Below are positions 7,495-16,402 of a DNA stretch of 37,332 bases, piece by piece. Numbering within the stretch: the first letter of the stretch is position 1; every line of letters starts with the position of its first letter. Under the pieces are notes generated by a model. That model saw only the letters and a program-made list of their open reading frames with translations, did not search any database and had not been told where the DNA came from. A program made the position numbers and the translations under genes. The DNA comes from Bacteroidota bacterium (GTDB lineage Bacteria > Bacteroidota > Bacteroidia > Cytophagales > Cyclobacteriaceae), in NCBI GenBank assembly GCA_024280115.1, contig JAJRQT010000158.1, positions 1 to 37,332 of the forward strand, given 5' to 3'.

Positions 7495-8925
7495 TTAAAG
7501 ATTGATATTAAAAGCTAATTCCATCTCTTTATGAAGTTTCTTACTTAGCGAATCCACAAGAGTCTCATTTTCGGGAAATTCTGAAATATTTACATTTTCA
7601 TCGGGATCAAGCTCGTGGTCGTAAAGCATTCTACCATAAAACTTATTTTCCTTATCGTACCACTCTGTATATAGGTACCGGTCAGTTTTGATGGACTCCC
7701 CATTTATAAACCGGGCATAGATTACATCCTTAAATTTTTGATTGGGGTCTTTCATCAATGGCACAAAACTTTTTCCGTGCAGCTGGGGAGGCAGGCCCAG
7801 ATCTGCCAGTTCGCAGAGTGTTGGGAAAATATCAATATATTCTACCAAAGCATTGGTTTTCAAGGCGTTCTTATATCCCGGAGCGCTGATGATTAATGGC
7901 ACCCTCATCGCAATATCAAAATTGGAATGTTTGCACCAGAGTGTGTGCTCCCCCAATTGCCATCCATGATCTCCCCACAATATCACAATGGTATTTTCAC
8001 GTAATCCCAATTCGTCAAGTGTATTTAATAATTTACCGATTTGCGCATCGGTATAGCTTACACAGGCATAGTAGCCCCGGATAAGTGTCTTTGCCATTTC
8101 ATCGGAAACTGGCCCTTTCTTTGGAACTCCATAATAATTTCTCAATTCTCCGAAATTGTGAATGGCCGCGTCAGGAGCATTCTCCGGTCGATAATAGTTA
8201 TCGGGCAATGATATTTGATCCATTAGATACATATCCCAATACTTCTGTGGCGCATTGAATGGCAGATGAGGTTTCAGAAAGCCCGCAGCGAGAAAAAAAG
8301 ATGTATCCATTTCTTTTAACCGCTTCAAATCCCGTATTGTTTTTTGCGCCATTAAGCCATCAAAATATGCTGTATCATGGGCTTCCACCCATTCATAAGG
8401 CCAGGATCTTCCATCGCTTATAGAATCGGCAATTTCCAGATTCTCATCAGTTATATAATTCCTCCAATTACCATTTCGCGGGGTTGGTCTCCACGGTTCT
8501 TCACTCCAACTTTCCAGCAGGTCATCCTGATTGTGGAAAATTTTTCCATTGGAAATGGTATAATATCCATTGTTTTTGAAGTGCTGTGGAATACTCACTG
8601 CTCCCGGGGCATCATTTTGTGCATAGGTATAATAATTAACAAACCGGTTTTTGGTGGGTTTTATTCCTGTCAACAGACTCGCGCGCGAAGCTCCACAAAC
8701 AGGAACATTGCAGTAAGCCCTGTTAAATGATAATCCTTCCGAAGCCAGACGATCTATATTCGGGGAAATAATTTGACTGGCTCCATAAAAATTAATTTCG
8801 GGCCGCAGGTCATCTACTGCGATAAACAGAACATTTGGCTTTTGGGGCTTCTTATCCGAAATGCAAGATGAAGCTAATAGGATAGCAGAAATAAATAACA
8901 AAAATATAATAGTTAAACTTTTCAT
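7495..8925 (-). CDS. Lipoprotein sulfatase, family S1 (iduronate-2-sulfatase-like)
   Basis: A 476-residue type I sulfatase. The signal peptide ends in LLASSC (lipid cysteine at residue 21), placing the enzyme on the periplasmic or outer face. DDL at 38-40 supplies calcium ligands. CGASR at 77-81 is the C-x-(S/P/A)-x-R motif whose cysteine is turned into formylglycine by a maturase that is not in this window. WGDHGWQLGEH (from 317) is the second metal-binding motif. The words DDLRPEINFYG and FNRAYCNVPVCGASR resemble iduronate-2-sulfatases more than arylsulfatases. Expected to remove sulfate from a sulfated glycan. It is monocistronic, with a 351-bp upstream region shared with the divergent CBS gene. 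The exact substrate is unknown. Confidence 0.92.
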   Translation of the reverse strand: MKSLTIIFLLFISAILLASSCISDKKPQKPNVLFIAVDDLRPEINFYGASQIISPNIDRLASEGLSFNRAYCNVPVCGASRASLLTGIKPTKNRFVNYYTYAQNDAPGAVSIPQHFKNNGYYTISNGKIFHNQDDLLESWSEEPWRPTPRNGNWRNYITDENLEIADSISDGRSWPYEWVEAHDTAYFDGLMAQKTIRDLKRLKEMDTSFFLAAGFLKPHLPFNAPQKYWDMYLMDQISLPDNYYRPENAPDAAIHNFGELRNYYGVPKKGPVSDEMAKTLIRGYYACVSYTDAQIGKLLNTLDELGLRENTIVILWGDHGWQLGEHTLWCKHSNFDIAMRVPLIISAPGYKNALKTNALVEYIDIFPTLCELADLGLPPQLHGKSFVPLMKDPNQKFKDVIYARFINGESIKTDRYLYTEWYDKENKFYGRMLYDHELDPDENVNISEFPENETLVDSLSKKLHKEMELAFNINL

Positions 8926-9276
8926 AGCACGAGATGAGTGTTTAAAAAATCAATAAGATGTAAATTAATCAATCATCTATTCAATTGGAAAGTTATTTGG
9001 ATCAGGTGCTGTGTTAAACTCGAATTATACCTCAAAGAGTAATATTTCTTAAAATTGAATAATGGCAATTAGTCCGGGGATATTTTATTGCATAGAAAAA
9101 AAATAAGTCAGTCAGGGAACAATAGAAGGGTTTTAGTTAAAATCACCCCAATTAGGCAATTATTTATTTGCGAATCTCACTAAATTGTATTATTATGCGA
9201 AGCTTGGAGAAAAGTTTTTTTGTTGAAAACCAGTACTCTATGGTCTAAATTGATTACTAAACTTTAAATAACATTT
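8926..9276. other. Divergent intergenic region between sulfatase and CBS-pair genes
   Basis: This 351-bp AT-rich stretch must hold the promoters of both genes. I found no exact Bacteroidota -7 box (TAnnTTTG) in it. It contains CCCCAATTAGG at 9146-9156, an 11-base string that also occurs at 20562-20572 upstream of the GH97 gene; in both cases it lies on the strand opposite to the glycan gene. No RNA gene or small ORF was seen. Confidence 0.5.
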
Positions 9277-9735
9277 ATGAATTTTACACCAAAATTTAAC
9301 ACAGCAACTATGGAAGCCGCGAACAAAGGATACGAGCCAGTTACCAAGTATATGGCAACTCATCTCGTCACTTTTAAACCTGAAGATGAAATAGGCAATG
9401 TGATTGCAAAATTGAACGAATATAAGATATCAGGAGCGCCCGTGTTAAATGACAGAAAAGAATTAATCGGCATTATATCTGAACATGATTGTCTCAGAGT
9501 GGTGCTCGATAGTGTATATCACAATCAGCAAGTCAGCAAGCATTTTGTCAAGGACTATATGCAAAAAGATGTCATTTCCATATCGGTTGATGCAGATGTT
9601 GTAGATGTAGCCAATATGTTTTTAAAGCACCGATTTGGAAGATTCCCGGTTGTGAAGGATGAGGTATTGAAAGGACAAGTCAGTAAAAGAGATATACTCA
9701 AAGCTGCATTAAAAATAAAGTTTACCACCTGGTAG
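9277..9735 (+). CDS. CBS-pair domain protein
   Basis: A 152-residue cytoplasmic protein made of two CBS motifs and little else. The first spans about residues 22-80 (VTKYMATHLVTFKPEDEIG... GAPVLNDRKELIGIISEHDC). The second spans about 90-150 (VKDYMQKDVISISVDADVVD... GRFPVVKDEVLKGQVSKRDI). Such free-standing pairs bind adenine nucleotides (AMP, ATP, SAM or similar) and report energy state to partner proteins. The start ATG at 9277 follows an A-rich leader. It is monocistronic, with a strong terminator after it. The partner is not evident from the neighbours. Confidence 0.9.
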   Translation: MNFTPKFNTATMEAANKGYEPVTKYMATHLVTFKPEDEIGNVIAKLNEYKISGAPVLNDRKELIGIISEHDCLRVVLDSVYHNQQVSKHFVKDYMQKDVISISVDADVVDVANMFLKHRFGRFPVVKDEVLKGQVSKRDILKAALKIKFTTW

Positions 9736-9761
9736 CTAATTGAACCAACTTTTAAAAGCTC

Positions 9762-9794
9762 AAGGAATATGAATTTTCATATTCCTTTTTTTTT
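9762..9794 (+). terminator. Intrinsic terminator after the CBS-pair gene
   Basis: An 11-bp perfect stem (AAGGAATATGA at 9762-9772 and TCATATTCCTT at 9777-9787) with a four-base loop is followed by an unbroken T-run to 9794. It lies 27 bp after the stop codon. Confidence 0.85.
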
Positions 9795-9944
9795 GTCATA
9801 AATTCAGGAGATTTAATGTCAATAATCTGTTTTGGTCACAACTTTCATCATTCAATTTATGATAATTGAACTTGTTTATTTTATGCGCTTGTTGAAATAA
9901 TATAATTATTGATGTATATTTTGAAACATAATTTTATAATACAT

Positions 9945-10973
9945 ATGAAGCTCTTCAAGTCCCCAATTCTATTTTATCTGTTATATTTTTTCTTCCTGAC
10001 TCCCAGCTTTTTATCTGCCGAGAACAACCCTGAAAAATTTGGATTATTCAGCTCTGAGGAGACTTTGGAATTGGTATTGAAAACAGATCTGAGAAGTTTA
10101 ATTAAAAATAAATACGATGATGAATACCAGGAAGGAGAAATCACTGTAAATGAAAAAACCTATCCGGTTCGACTTAGAGCGAGAGGTAATAATCGGCGTG
10201 AAAATTGCAGCTTCCCCCCTATCACACTCAATTTTAAGAAAACAGAATTTGAAGACAAATCCTTTGACCAACTCAAAAAACTGAAGCTTGTGAACACCTG
10301 CAAAATGCAAAAATCCTACGAGCAATACATTCTCAGAGAATATATGATTTATAGGACATTTAACATATTGACGGATAAAAGTTTTAAAGTCAGATTGCTT
10401 AAGATCGACTATGTGGATACCAAAGAAAAGATTAAAACTGTAACACGATATGGTTTTGTAATCGAAGATCAATACATGATGGCTAAAAGGCTGGATGGAA
10501 TAATTATAAAAATAACAGGGATCAGGGATCAGGCAACAAATAAACAGCAAATCGTGATGCTTTCTATATTTCAATTTATGATGGGAAATACCGACTGGCA
10601 AGTAGCGCGTTTGCATAATTTAAAATTGCTGAAATTAAATAATATAACAGAGGCCACACCCTATGTGATTCCTTACGATTTTGATTATACCGGCATGGTA
10701 GATGCCACATACGCGATTCCTTCGCCTGTGCTTGGGATTGAAACCCTTAGGGAAAGACTGTATTGGGGAAAATGTTATTCTGAAGGAGAAGTACAGGATG
10801 CGATAGATAGATTTTTACAAAAAAAAGAAGCCATCTACGATTTATATCAGAATTTTGAATTATTTGATAAAACAAGCTTTAAAGGAGCAATCGATTACCT
10901 TGACAGCTTTTATAATATTATTGAAAATGATAAAAAGTGGAAAAATAATTTTATTGCTAATTGTCGGGATTAA
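9945..10973 (+). CDS. Exported protein of unknown function, CotH-kinase-like
   Basis: The ATG at 9945 gives a normal signal peptide (MKLFKSPILFYLLYFFFLTP... cut near LSA-EN); a longer frame from 9912 adds residues without a signal pattern. The 342-residue protein has VRLRARGNNRRENC with PPI(T)LNF after it (about residues 75-97), IGNTDW-type motif MGNTDW (213-218) and PYDFDYTGMV (243-252). This order, a basic substrate-side motif, then a (G)NxD-like loop, then an (P)xDFD acidic loop, resembles the CotH spore-coat kinase family, in which the last aspartates bind magnesium. That assignment is my inference from motif order, not from a search. Relatives of this protein are widespread as hypothetical proteins in Bacteroidota. 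It stands alone. Confidence 0.6.
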   Translation: MKLFKSPILFYLLYFFFLTPSFLSAENNPEKFGLFSSEETLELVLKTDLRSLIKNKYDDEYQEGEITVNEKTYPVRLRARGNNRRENCSFPPITLNFKKTEFEDKSFDQLKKLKLVNTCKMQKSYEQYILREYMIYRTFNILTDKSFKVRLLKIDYVDTKEKIKTVTRYGFVIEDQYMMAKRLDGIIIKITGIRDQATNKQQIVMLSIFQFMMGNTDWQVARLHNLKLLKLNNITEATPYVIPYDFDYTGMVDATYAIPSPVLGIETLRERLYWGKCYSEGEVQDAIDRFLQKKEAIYDLYQNFELFDKTSFKGAIDYLDSFYNIIENDKKWKNNFIANCRD

Positions 10974-11089
10974 ACTGTTTTTACCCTTTTTGACCACATT
11001 ACATTGCACTTCGAAAATTCGTTAAAAAGGTTAATCATATCAATTACTCTATCAGTAGCACCTCATCAAATTAACACAAAAAACTGCAT

Positions 11090-12025
11090 ATGAATAAAAT
11101 TAACCTTATAACTGTCACCGGTCCAACAGCCAGTGGAAAAACAGGATTTGCGGCACATCTCGCACATTTATTAAATGGCGAGATTATCAGCGCAGATTCC
11201 AGGCAGGTATATCGAGAAATGGATATTGGAACGGGAAAGGATTTGGACGAATATAAAATCCATGGCCAGCAAATACCTTATCACCTGATCGATATCAAGG
11301 CGCCCGGTTATAAATATAATGTGTATGAATTTCAGCAAGATTTTTTAAAAGCATATGAAGATATCACGTCCCGGGGGAAAATGCCATTCCTTGTAGGAGG
11401 AACGGGTATGTACATCGAGGCTGTCACGAAAGGATACAAACTCATCAATGTACCTGTAAATGAGTCCTTGAGAGTAGAACTGGAAAAGGAAGAAATTGAT
11501 GTGCTGGTAAAGCAATTGAAATCATTGAAACCGGAATTGCATAACACTACGGATATAAAGAATAAGAAAAGAACAATCAGGGCCATTGAAATTGCCACAT
11601 ACTACCAGAATCATGAAGAGATAGATGTTACTTTTCCAGCAATTGAACAAGTGATTCTCGGCGTAAAGTTTGGCAGAGAAAGCAGAAGGAGAAGAATATC
11701 AGAAAGGCTGAAAATGAGACTAGAATCCGGGATGATCAAAGAAGTGGAACAACTGCTAAAGTATGTAAAACCTGAAGACCTTATTTTCTATGGTTTGGAA
11801 TACAAATTGATCACGCAATATTTGACTGGGACACTCAAAAAAGAAGAAATGGTTAAAAAACTTGAAATTGCGATACATCAGTTTGCCAAAAGACAAATGA
11901 CATGGTTTAGAAAAATGGAACGTGAAGGAGCTAAAATCCATTGGTTAGATGGTCATATGTTCCTGGAAGAAAAACTCAACAGGGCAAAAGCCATTTTAAA
12001 TCAGTATGGTGTAAGTACCAATTAA
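11090..12025 (+). CDS. miaA: tRNA dimethylallyltransferase
   Basis: A 311-residue MiaA, which adds a dimethylallyl group to A37 of tRNAs that read codons starting with U. The P-loop GPTASGKT is at 11-18, followed by the family motif ISADSRQVYREMDIGTGK (33-50), which contacts substrate, and VGGTGMYIEA (about 102-111). The C-terminal half has the FGRESRRRRISERLKMRL and QFAKRQMTWFRK motifs of the tRNA-binding part. The length is typical. There is no hfq next to it. It is preceded by about 115 bp without features and followed by the coiled-coil lipoprotein at a distance of 94 bp. Confidence 0.95.
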   Translation: MNKINLITVTGPTASGKTGFAAHLAHLLNGEIISADSRQVYREMDIGTGKDLDEYKIHGQQIPYHLIDIKAPGYKYNVYEFQQDFLKAYEDITSRGKMPFLVGGTGMYIEAVTKGYKLINVPVNESLRVELEKEEIDVLVKQLKSLKPELHNTTDIKNKKRTIRAIEIATYYQNHEEIDVTFPAIEQVILGVKFGRESRRRRISERLKMRLESGMIKEVEQLLKYVKPEDLIFYGLEYKLITQYLTGTLKKEEMVKKLEIAIHQFAKRQMTWFRKMEREGAKIHWLDGHMFLEEKLNRAKAILNQYGVSTN

Positions 12026-12119
12026 ATTTACTGTTTTATTAATTTGTCTATAATATTTTCTTATTTGGAATTGAGAAATGTAATTTTATTATTCATTAAA
12101 ATTTTTAACAAAATATACT

Positions 12120-12869
12120 ATGAAACTACTGACAACACTTTCTATGCTCTCCGTTCTATTTCTTTATTCATGTGGAAGTAGTAAAGAAAGCGAAAAAATT
12201 CAGATGGAAAATGAAGAATTAAAAGCAGAGTTGACAAGAGCTCAAATGACAATATCGACCCTCGGAGAAGTTGGGTCTCTGATAGACAGTATCGATAAAG
12301 CGAGAAATGCACTTAGACTTGAATTGGAAGCCGGCACCAACTATGATGATTATGTAGATAGGATGAAGGATATCAATGATTATGTGAAGGAAACTGAAGT
12401 AAAAATTGATCAGCTTGAAAGTGAATTGAATAAATCCTCGGCCAATAAGCAGGCCTATATGAAAACGATTTCCAGGCTAAAAAATGATCTGGCTTCTAAA
12501 ACAAAGGAAATTGCCAGCCTTCAGAGTAAGGTCGAAAAATATAAAAAGGAGAATTCTGATCTTCTGAACATCGTTGATTTGCAAGATGCTGAAATCATGG
12601 ACCTGGAAGATGATATCGCATATAAAAAGGAAGAGTTGAACCTGATTGAAAACAGAATTCAGGAGATTATGAAAAAATCTCAAATGTCAGAGGCCGATTC
12701 ATACTTTGCTTTAGGTGAAGCGCTGGAAGAAGCTGCCAGAAGAACAAAACTGGCCCCAAAGAAAAAGAAAGAGACGTATAGAGAAGCCATTGAAATTTTT
12801 AAGAAAGCACTGGCATTTGGCAGAGAGGATGCTCAGGAAAAAATAGATGCCCTGGAGAAGAAGATATAA
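12120..12869 (+). CDS. Coiled-coil lipoprotein of unknown function
   Basis: A 249-residue protein. Its signal peptide ends in LFLYSC, with the lipid cysteine at residue 18. From about residue 23 to 190 it is almost pure heptad-type coiled coil, rich in lysine and glutamate, with only short breaks. The last 60 residues (ADSYFALGEALEEAARRTKL, then YREAIEIFKKALAFGREDAQ) look like a helix-turn-helix pair of the TPR type. It is therefore probably an elongated envelope protein anchored at the inner or outer membrane, binding partners through its C-terminus. I do not recognise a named family. It has no close partner gene. Confidence 0.8.
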   Translation: MKLLTTLSMLSVLFLYSCGSSKESEKIQMENEELKAELTRAQMTISTLGEVGSLIDSIDKARNALRLELEAGTNYDDYVDRMKDINDYVKETEVKIDQLESELNKSSANKQAYMKTISRLKNDLASKTKEIASLQSKVEKYKKENSDLLNIVDLQDAEIMDLEDDIAYKKEELNLIENRIQEIMKKSQMSEADSYFALGEALEEAARRTKLAPKKKKETYREAIEIFKKALAFGREDAQEKIDALEKKI

Positions 12870-13006
12870 TAGAAAATATATCCTATGGTAGCCTTCTCAA
12901 CTCATCGATGTTGACAACCTTTGTACAATCTAACTAAAGCGCAGATAATTATCACATTTCGACAATCGTACTTTTTAAATAAATTAACATTTTTAATACT
13001 CAATTA

Positions 13007-14026
13007 ATGCACGCTCGGCAATATACCATAAAAGATATCGCGAAAGAATTAAGTATTTCTGCCTCAACGGTATCGAGAGCTTTACGGGATCTTCCGGATG
13101 TAAAGCCAGCCACTATGAATGCAGTAAAAACGCTGGCAAAAAAATGGAATTATCAACCAAATCTCATCGCACAAGGACTGGTTAAAAAAAGATCTTATAA
13201 TATAGGCGTGATCATTCCAGAATTCATGATTCACTTTTATGCGGAGGCGCTGAGCGGGATTTATAAAATCGCTAATGAATCCGGTTATAATGTAATGGTT
13301 TGTCAGACAAATGAAACTTATGAGAATGAGTTGAAAAGTGTAAAGACCCTGATTTCAAGCAGGGTTGATGGGTTACTTGTAGCTATTTCAAAAGAGACCA
13401 ATGATTTTGAGCATCTGAATTCATTGAATCTCAGAAAAACTCCATTGGTGGTTTTTAACAGAATAAGCGATAAGATTTCCGCCAGCAAGGTGATTTTTGA
13501 TGACTATAAAAGTGGTTGCAAAGCCACCAGGCATCTGATTGAATGCGGATGTAAACATTTGGCACATATTGCAGGCCCCATGAATTTGCAGCTTAGTTTA
13601 GACAGAAAGGAAGGTTTTAAAAAAGCCATGGAAAACCATAATCTAGATTATGATGAAGATTTAGTTGTTCCATGCGATTTTACACTGGAAGATGGTAAAA
13701 AAGCCATGGAAAAAATACTACAGACTGGTAAAAAAATTGACGGTGTTTTCACTGTGTGTGATGCCGCTGCCTATGGCGCCATGGCCGTTTTGAAAAGCGC
13801 TGGTTATAAAATCCCTGAAGACGTTTCTGTGATCGGTTTTACCAATGAACCATTTGCTAAACTTATTGAACCAAGTCTCACAACAATTTCTCAACCTTCC
13901 CATGAAGCAGGTGAAATAGCGACACATTTACTTTTAAAACACATTGAAAATAAAGAGGAATTCGTGCCGGAAACCAGGGTTATTGAAACAGAATTAATTG
14001 AAAGAAATTCAACAAGGCGTTTGTGA
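13007..14026 (+). CDS. LacI-family transcriptional regulator
   Basis: A 339-residue regulator. The N-terminal helix-turn-helix YTIKDIAKELSISASTVSRA (residues 6-25) and hinge segment (to about 60) are followed by a periplasmic-binding-like effector domain starting at SYNIGVIIPEF (about 63-73) and running to about 332, with the usual DGVFTVCDAAAYGAM and ISVIGF-type (VSVIGFTNEPFAKLI) words. The ATG at 13007 is the natural start. The exported epimerase gene begins 20 bp downstream, so the two are almost surely cotranscribed, suggesting that the regulator responds to the sugar handled by the epimerase, probably a mannose- or glucose-containing disaccharide. I saw no convincing palindromic operator. 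Confidence 0.93.
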   Translation: MHARQYTIKDIAKELSISASTVSRALRDLPDVKPATMNAVKTLAKKWNYQPNLIAQGLVKKRSYNIGVIIPEFMIHFYAEALSGIYKIANESGYNVMVCQTNETYENELKSVKTLISSRVDGLLVAISKETNDFEHLNSLNLRKTPLVVFNRISDKISASKVIFDDYKSGCKATRHLIECGCKHLAHIAGPMNLQLSLDRKEGFKKAMENHNLDYDEDLVVPCDFTLEDGKKAMEKILQTGKKIDGVFTVCDAAAYGAMAVLKSAGYKIPEDVSVIGFTNEPFAKLIEPSLTTISQPSHEAGEIATHLLLKHIENKEEFVPETRVIETELIERNSTRRL

Positions 14027-14046
14027 ACTCATAACTCTAATTACTC

Positions 14047-15408
14047 ATGAAAACCCGGAATCTCCTATTCACAATTATCATTTTCTCATCCCTTTATAGC
14101 TGTACACACGATGATGCTGATAAAAGGACTTCCACTAGAGATAAGCTGGAATATATATTAAATAAGCACACATTAGATTTATGGTATCCAACGATAATCG
14201 ATAAAAACAATGGAGGTTATTATTCCAATTTTTCATACAATTGGACTAAAGAGGCCACCCAAAATAAATTTATTGTGACTCAGACCAGGCATGTCTGGAC
14301 GCTTTCGAAAGCACTTGAATTTTATCCTGAAAGGACAGAATATCAGGGTTTTGCCAGGCATGGCTATATATTTCTCAGAGATAAAATGTGGGATCATGAA
14401 TTTGGCGGATTTTACCAATTGGTCGATTCTTTGGGGAATGTACCGGAAAAACCCTATAGCTTAGAAAAAAGAGCTTATGGCAATTCCTTTGGCATCTATG
14501 CTCTTGCGGCTTTTTACAAAATATCAAATGATCCAGAAGTATTAGGCTTGGCAAAAGAGGCATTTAACTGGTTGGATGAACATGCCCACGACAAAGAATT
14601 TGGAGGTTATTTTCAATTTCTTGAGAGAGATGGAACTGCCATTCCAAGATCGGTTTTGAAAGATGGTTACAATGCCTCCGACAAAGCCATGGTCGGCTTA
14701 AAAGATTATAACAGCTCCATTCACCTCCTTGAAGCTTTCACAGAATTATATGCGGTTTGGCCGAACGAAACCTTGAAAAACAGGTTACGGGAGATGTTTG
14801 AGGTGGTTTCTGAAACCATGTACGATCCCAGAGGGTTCCTGAAATTACATTTTTACCCGGATTGGACTATGCTAAAAGATCAGGAAATTATTGAGATATC
14901 GGGAGAAAAAAGTCGTTATATCGATCACATCACTTTTGGGCATGATGTAGAGACAGCTTTTTTACTGATAGAAGCTGCCGGGGCTTTGGGCATTGATCAA
15001 AAGGAAATTTTACCAAAAGCAAAGCAGTTTATAGATCATGCACTCGAAAAAGGCTGGGATAATACAAAAGGTGGTTTTTATGACCAGGGGAAATATATTG
15101 ATGGGAAAATGAAAATTTTGGATGAGGGGAAAAACTGGTGGGCGCAGGCCGAGGGGATGAATAGCCTGCTACTGATGCACACACTATTTCCGGATGATAG
15201 CCACAATTATCTTGATAAATTTAAACTGCAGGTTGATTATATCGAAAATAATCTACTCGATCACGAATATTTGGGATGGTACAGCTACGGAATCGATCAT
15301 CGCCCTGAAATGAAAAAAAGACGAAAAGCTCAAATCTGGAAAGGAAGCTATCATACTTCCAGGTCATTGATGCATTGTATTACCATGCTGGAAAATACGA
15401 ATCATTAA
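14047..15408 (+). CDS. AGE-family 2-epimerase (mannobiose/cellobiose 2-epimerase-like) lipoprotein
   Basis: A 453-residue (alpha/alpha)6-barrel enzyme of the N-acylglucosamine 2-epimerase superfamily. Diagnostic words include QTRHVWTLSKALEFYPE (about 78-94), SYGNSFGIYALAAF-like YGNSFGIYALAAF, FGHDVETAFLLIEAA (from about 298; the histidine is a catalytic base in cellobiose epimerases), NWWAQAEGMNSLLL and WKGSYHTSRSLMHCI at the C-terminus, which also carries a catalytic histidine. These fit cellobiose or mannobiose 2-epimerases better than GlcNAc epimerases. Unusually it has a lipoprotein signal (SLYSC, cysteine 19), whereas the characterised enzymes I know are cytoplasmic. It follows the LacI gene by 20 bp. 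A substrate of beta-mannobiose type, or another mannose disaccharide, is inferred. Confidence 0.85.
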   Translation: MKTRNLLFTIIIFSSLYSCTHDDADKRTSTRDKLEYILNKHTLDLWYPTIIDKNNGGYYSNFSYNWTKEATQNKFIVTQTRHVWTLSKALEFYPERTEYQGFARHGYIFLRDKMWDHEFGGFYQLVDSLGNVPEKPYSLEKRAYGNSFGIYALAAFYKISNDPEVLGLAKEAFNWLDEHAHDKEFGGYFQFLERDGTAIPRSVLKDGYNASDKAMVGLKDYNSSIHLLEAFTELYAVWPNETLKNRLREMFEVVSETMYDPRGFLKLHFYPDWTMLKDQEIIEISGEKSRYIDHITFGHDVETAFLLIEAAGALGIDQKEILPKAKQFIDHALEKGWDNTKGGFYDQGKYIDGKMKILDEGKNWWAQAEGMNSLLLMHTLFPDDSHNYLDKFKLQVDYIENNLLDHEYLGWYSYGIDHRPEMKKRRKAQIWKGSYHTSRSLMHCITMLENTNH

Positions 15409-15829
15409 TTTTTTCTGGCGTTTTCATATTTTTTTAACAGCATCCGGGGAAAGTTATATTCATAAGAGAAAGACGTTTTTTAAGGCCTATATGTACTTTT
15501 TAACCAAACCTTAATAAGAACCCTCTCTTTGAAAGTAGTATTGAAATTAATCATAACTCATTGGTATTCAATATCAATCCCCCTTCCCCCTTCTCCAAGG
15601 TGAATTTTGTTGGATACTAAAAATTTTTTTATGTTTTAACTGCATTTTCCCATATCATAACTTGCTCATTCATAGCGATAAATGAGATCGATGAAAATTA
15701 ATTATAACTTTTAATGATAACATTAAACCTATTTGGCATAAATGTTGTCTAAACGATACTTGACTTCATTTATTTTGTTTTAGTTATCTGAAATTAGTAT
15801 ATTTATTAGAATCCATATAAAATTTTAAC
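15409..15829. other. Intergenic stretch without recognisable features
   Basis: These 421 bp between the epimerase and the barrel gene are AT-rich, with T-runs just after the epimerase stop (15410-15416, 15429-15436) and a C-rich patch at 15579-15596. I found no ORF, tRNA, repeat or convincing terminator hairpin. The promoter of the barrel gene must lie in the right half. Confidence 0.5.
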
Positions 15830-16402
15830 ATGAAACCCATGAAATATGTAAAAACCTTACTCTTCATTTCTTCCATTTTAATTTTAAATGTTGCTGAGGC
15901 CCAAGAGGTCATGCAATCAAAAATAGTAAAACTCGGATACTCTTCTAGCATCATGCCTTTTCAATCAGATGGTCATTTTTCATTGCATTTCGACCTTGAA
16001 AATTCTACCCGGAATAATTTTGTGACAAACGAATTCGGGGCTGGTTTTTTGCGAAACGGAAGTGATCTTTACTATATGAAATTTGATTATAAATTTTATC
16101 CTTTGTCTGCAATTTTAAATAATTTCCGTTATCAAGGTATCTATCTAAGTTTGGGACCAGGCATTTATTATCAAGATTTATTTGACGAAGAGAATAAATA
16201 TGGCTTAGGGATATTCACTACCGGAGGAATACAATTTTTACTAAATAATAGAGTATCACTAGCATTTGAAATTGAAATGAATTTTGTGAGTAACCTGAAT
16301 GGACAAGGTGAATCTTCCTATAATAGTTCAAATCATACCGTGTTTACTACCAATACAATTAAAATAGGTTATGTTTTCAATAAAAAATCCGGGAAGCCTT
16401 AA
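15830..16402 (+). CDS. Small outer-membrane beta-barrel protein, hypothetical
   Basis: A 190-residue protein with a signal peptide cleaved after AEA (near residue 24). The mature part alternates polar and hydrophobic residues in short strands broken by turns: HFSLHFDLEN, LYYMKFDYKFYPL, YQGIYLSLGPGIYY, GLGIFTTGGIQFLL, VSLAFEIEMNFV and a C-terminal TNTIKIGYVF. This is the pattern of an 8-strand outer-membrane barrel (OmpX/PagP-like or porin-like families common in Bacteroidota). The function is unknown. Its stop codon (16400-16402) directly abuts the stop of the opposite-strand gene. Confidence 0.75.
   Translation: MKPMKYVKTLLFISSILILNVAEAQEVMQSKIVKLGYSSSIMPFQSDGHFSLHFDLENSTRNNFVTNEFGAGFLRNGSDLYYMKFDYKFYPLSAILNNFRYQGIYLSLGPGIYYQDLFDEENKYGLGIFTTGGIQFLLNNRVSLAFEIEMNFVSNLNGQGESSYNSSNHTVFTTNTIKIGYVFNKKSGKP

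Noticed and set aside
8926..9276. Bacteroidota promoter boxes
   Set aside because: Searched by eye for TAnnTTTG with an upstream TTG before this and other genes; only inexact matches were found, too weak to annotate.
10098..10616. 172-residue ORF opposite the CotH-like gene
   Set aside because: Shadow frame of the well-supported plus-strand gene; rich in Cys, Phe, Ile and Tyr as expected for antisense of AT-rich coding DNA.
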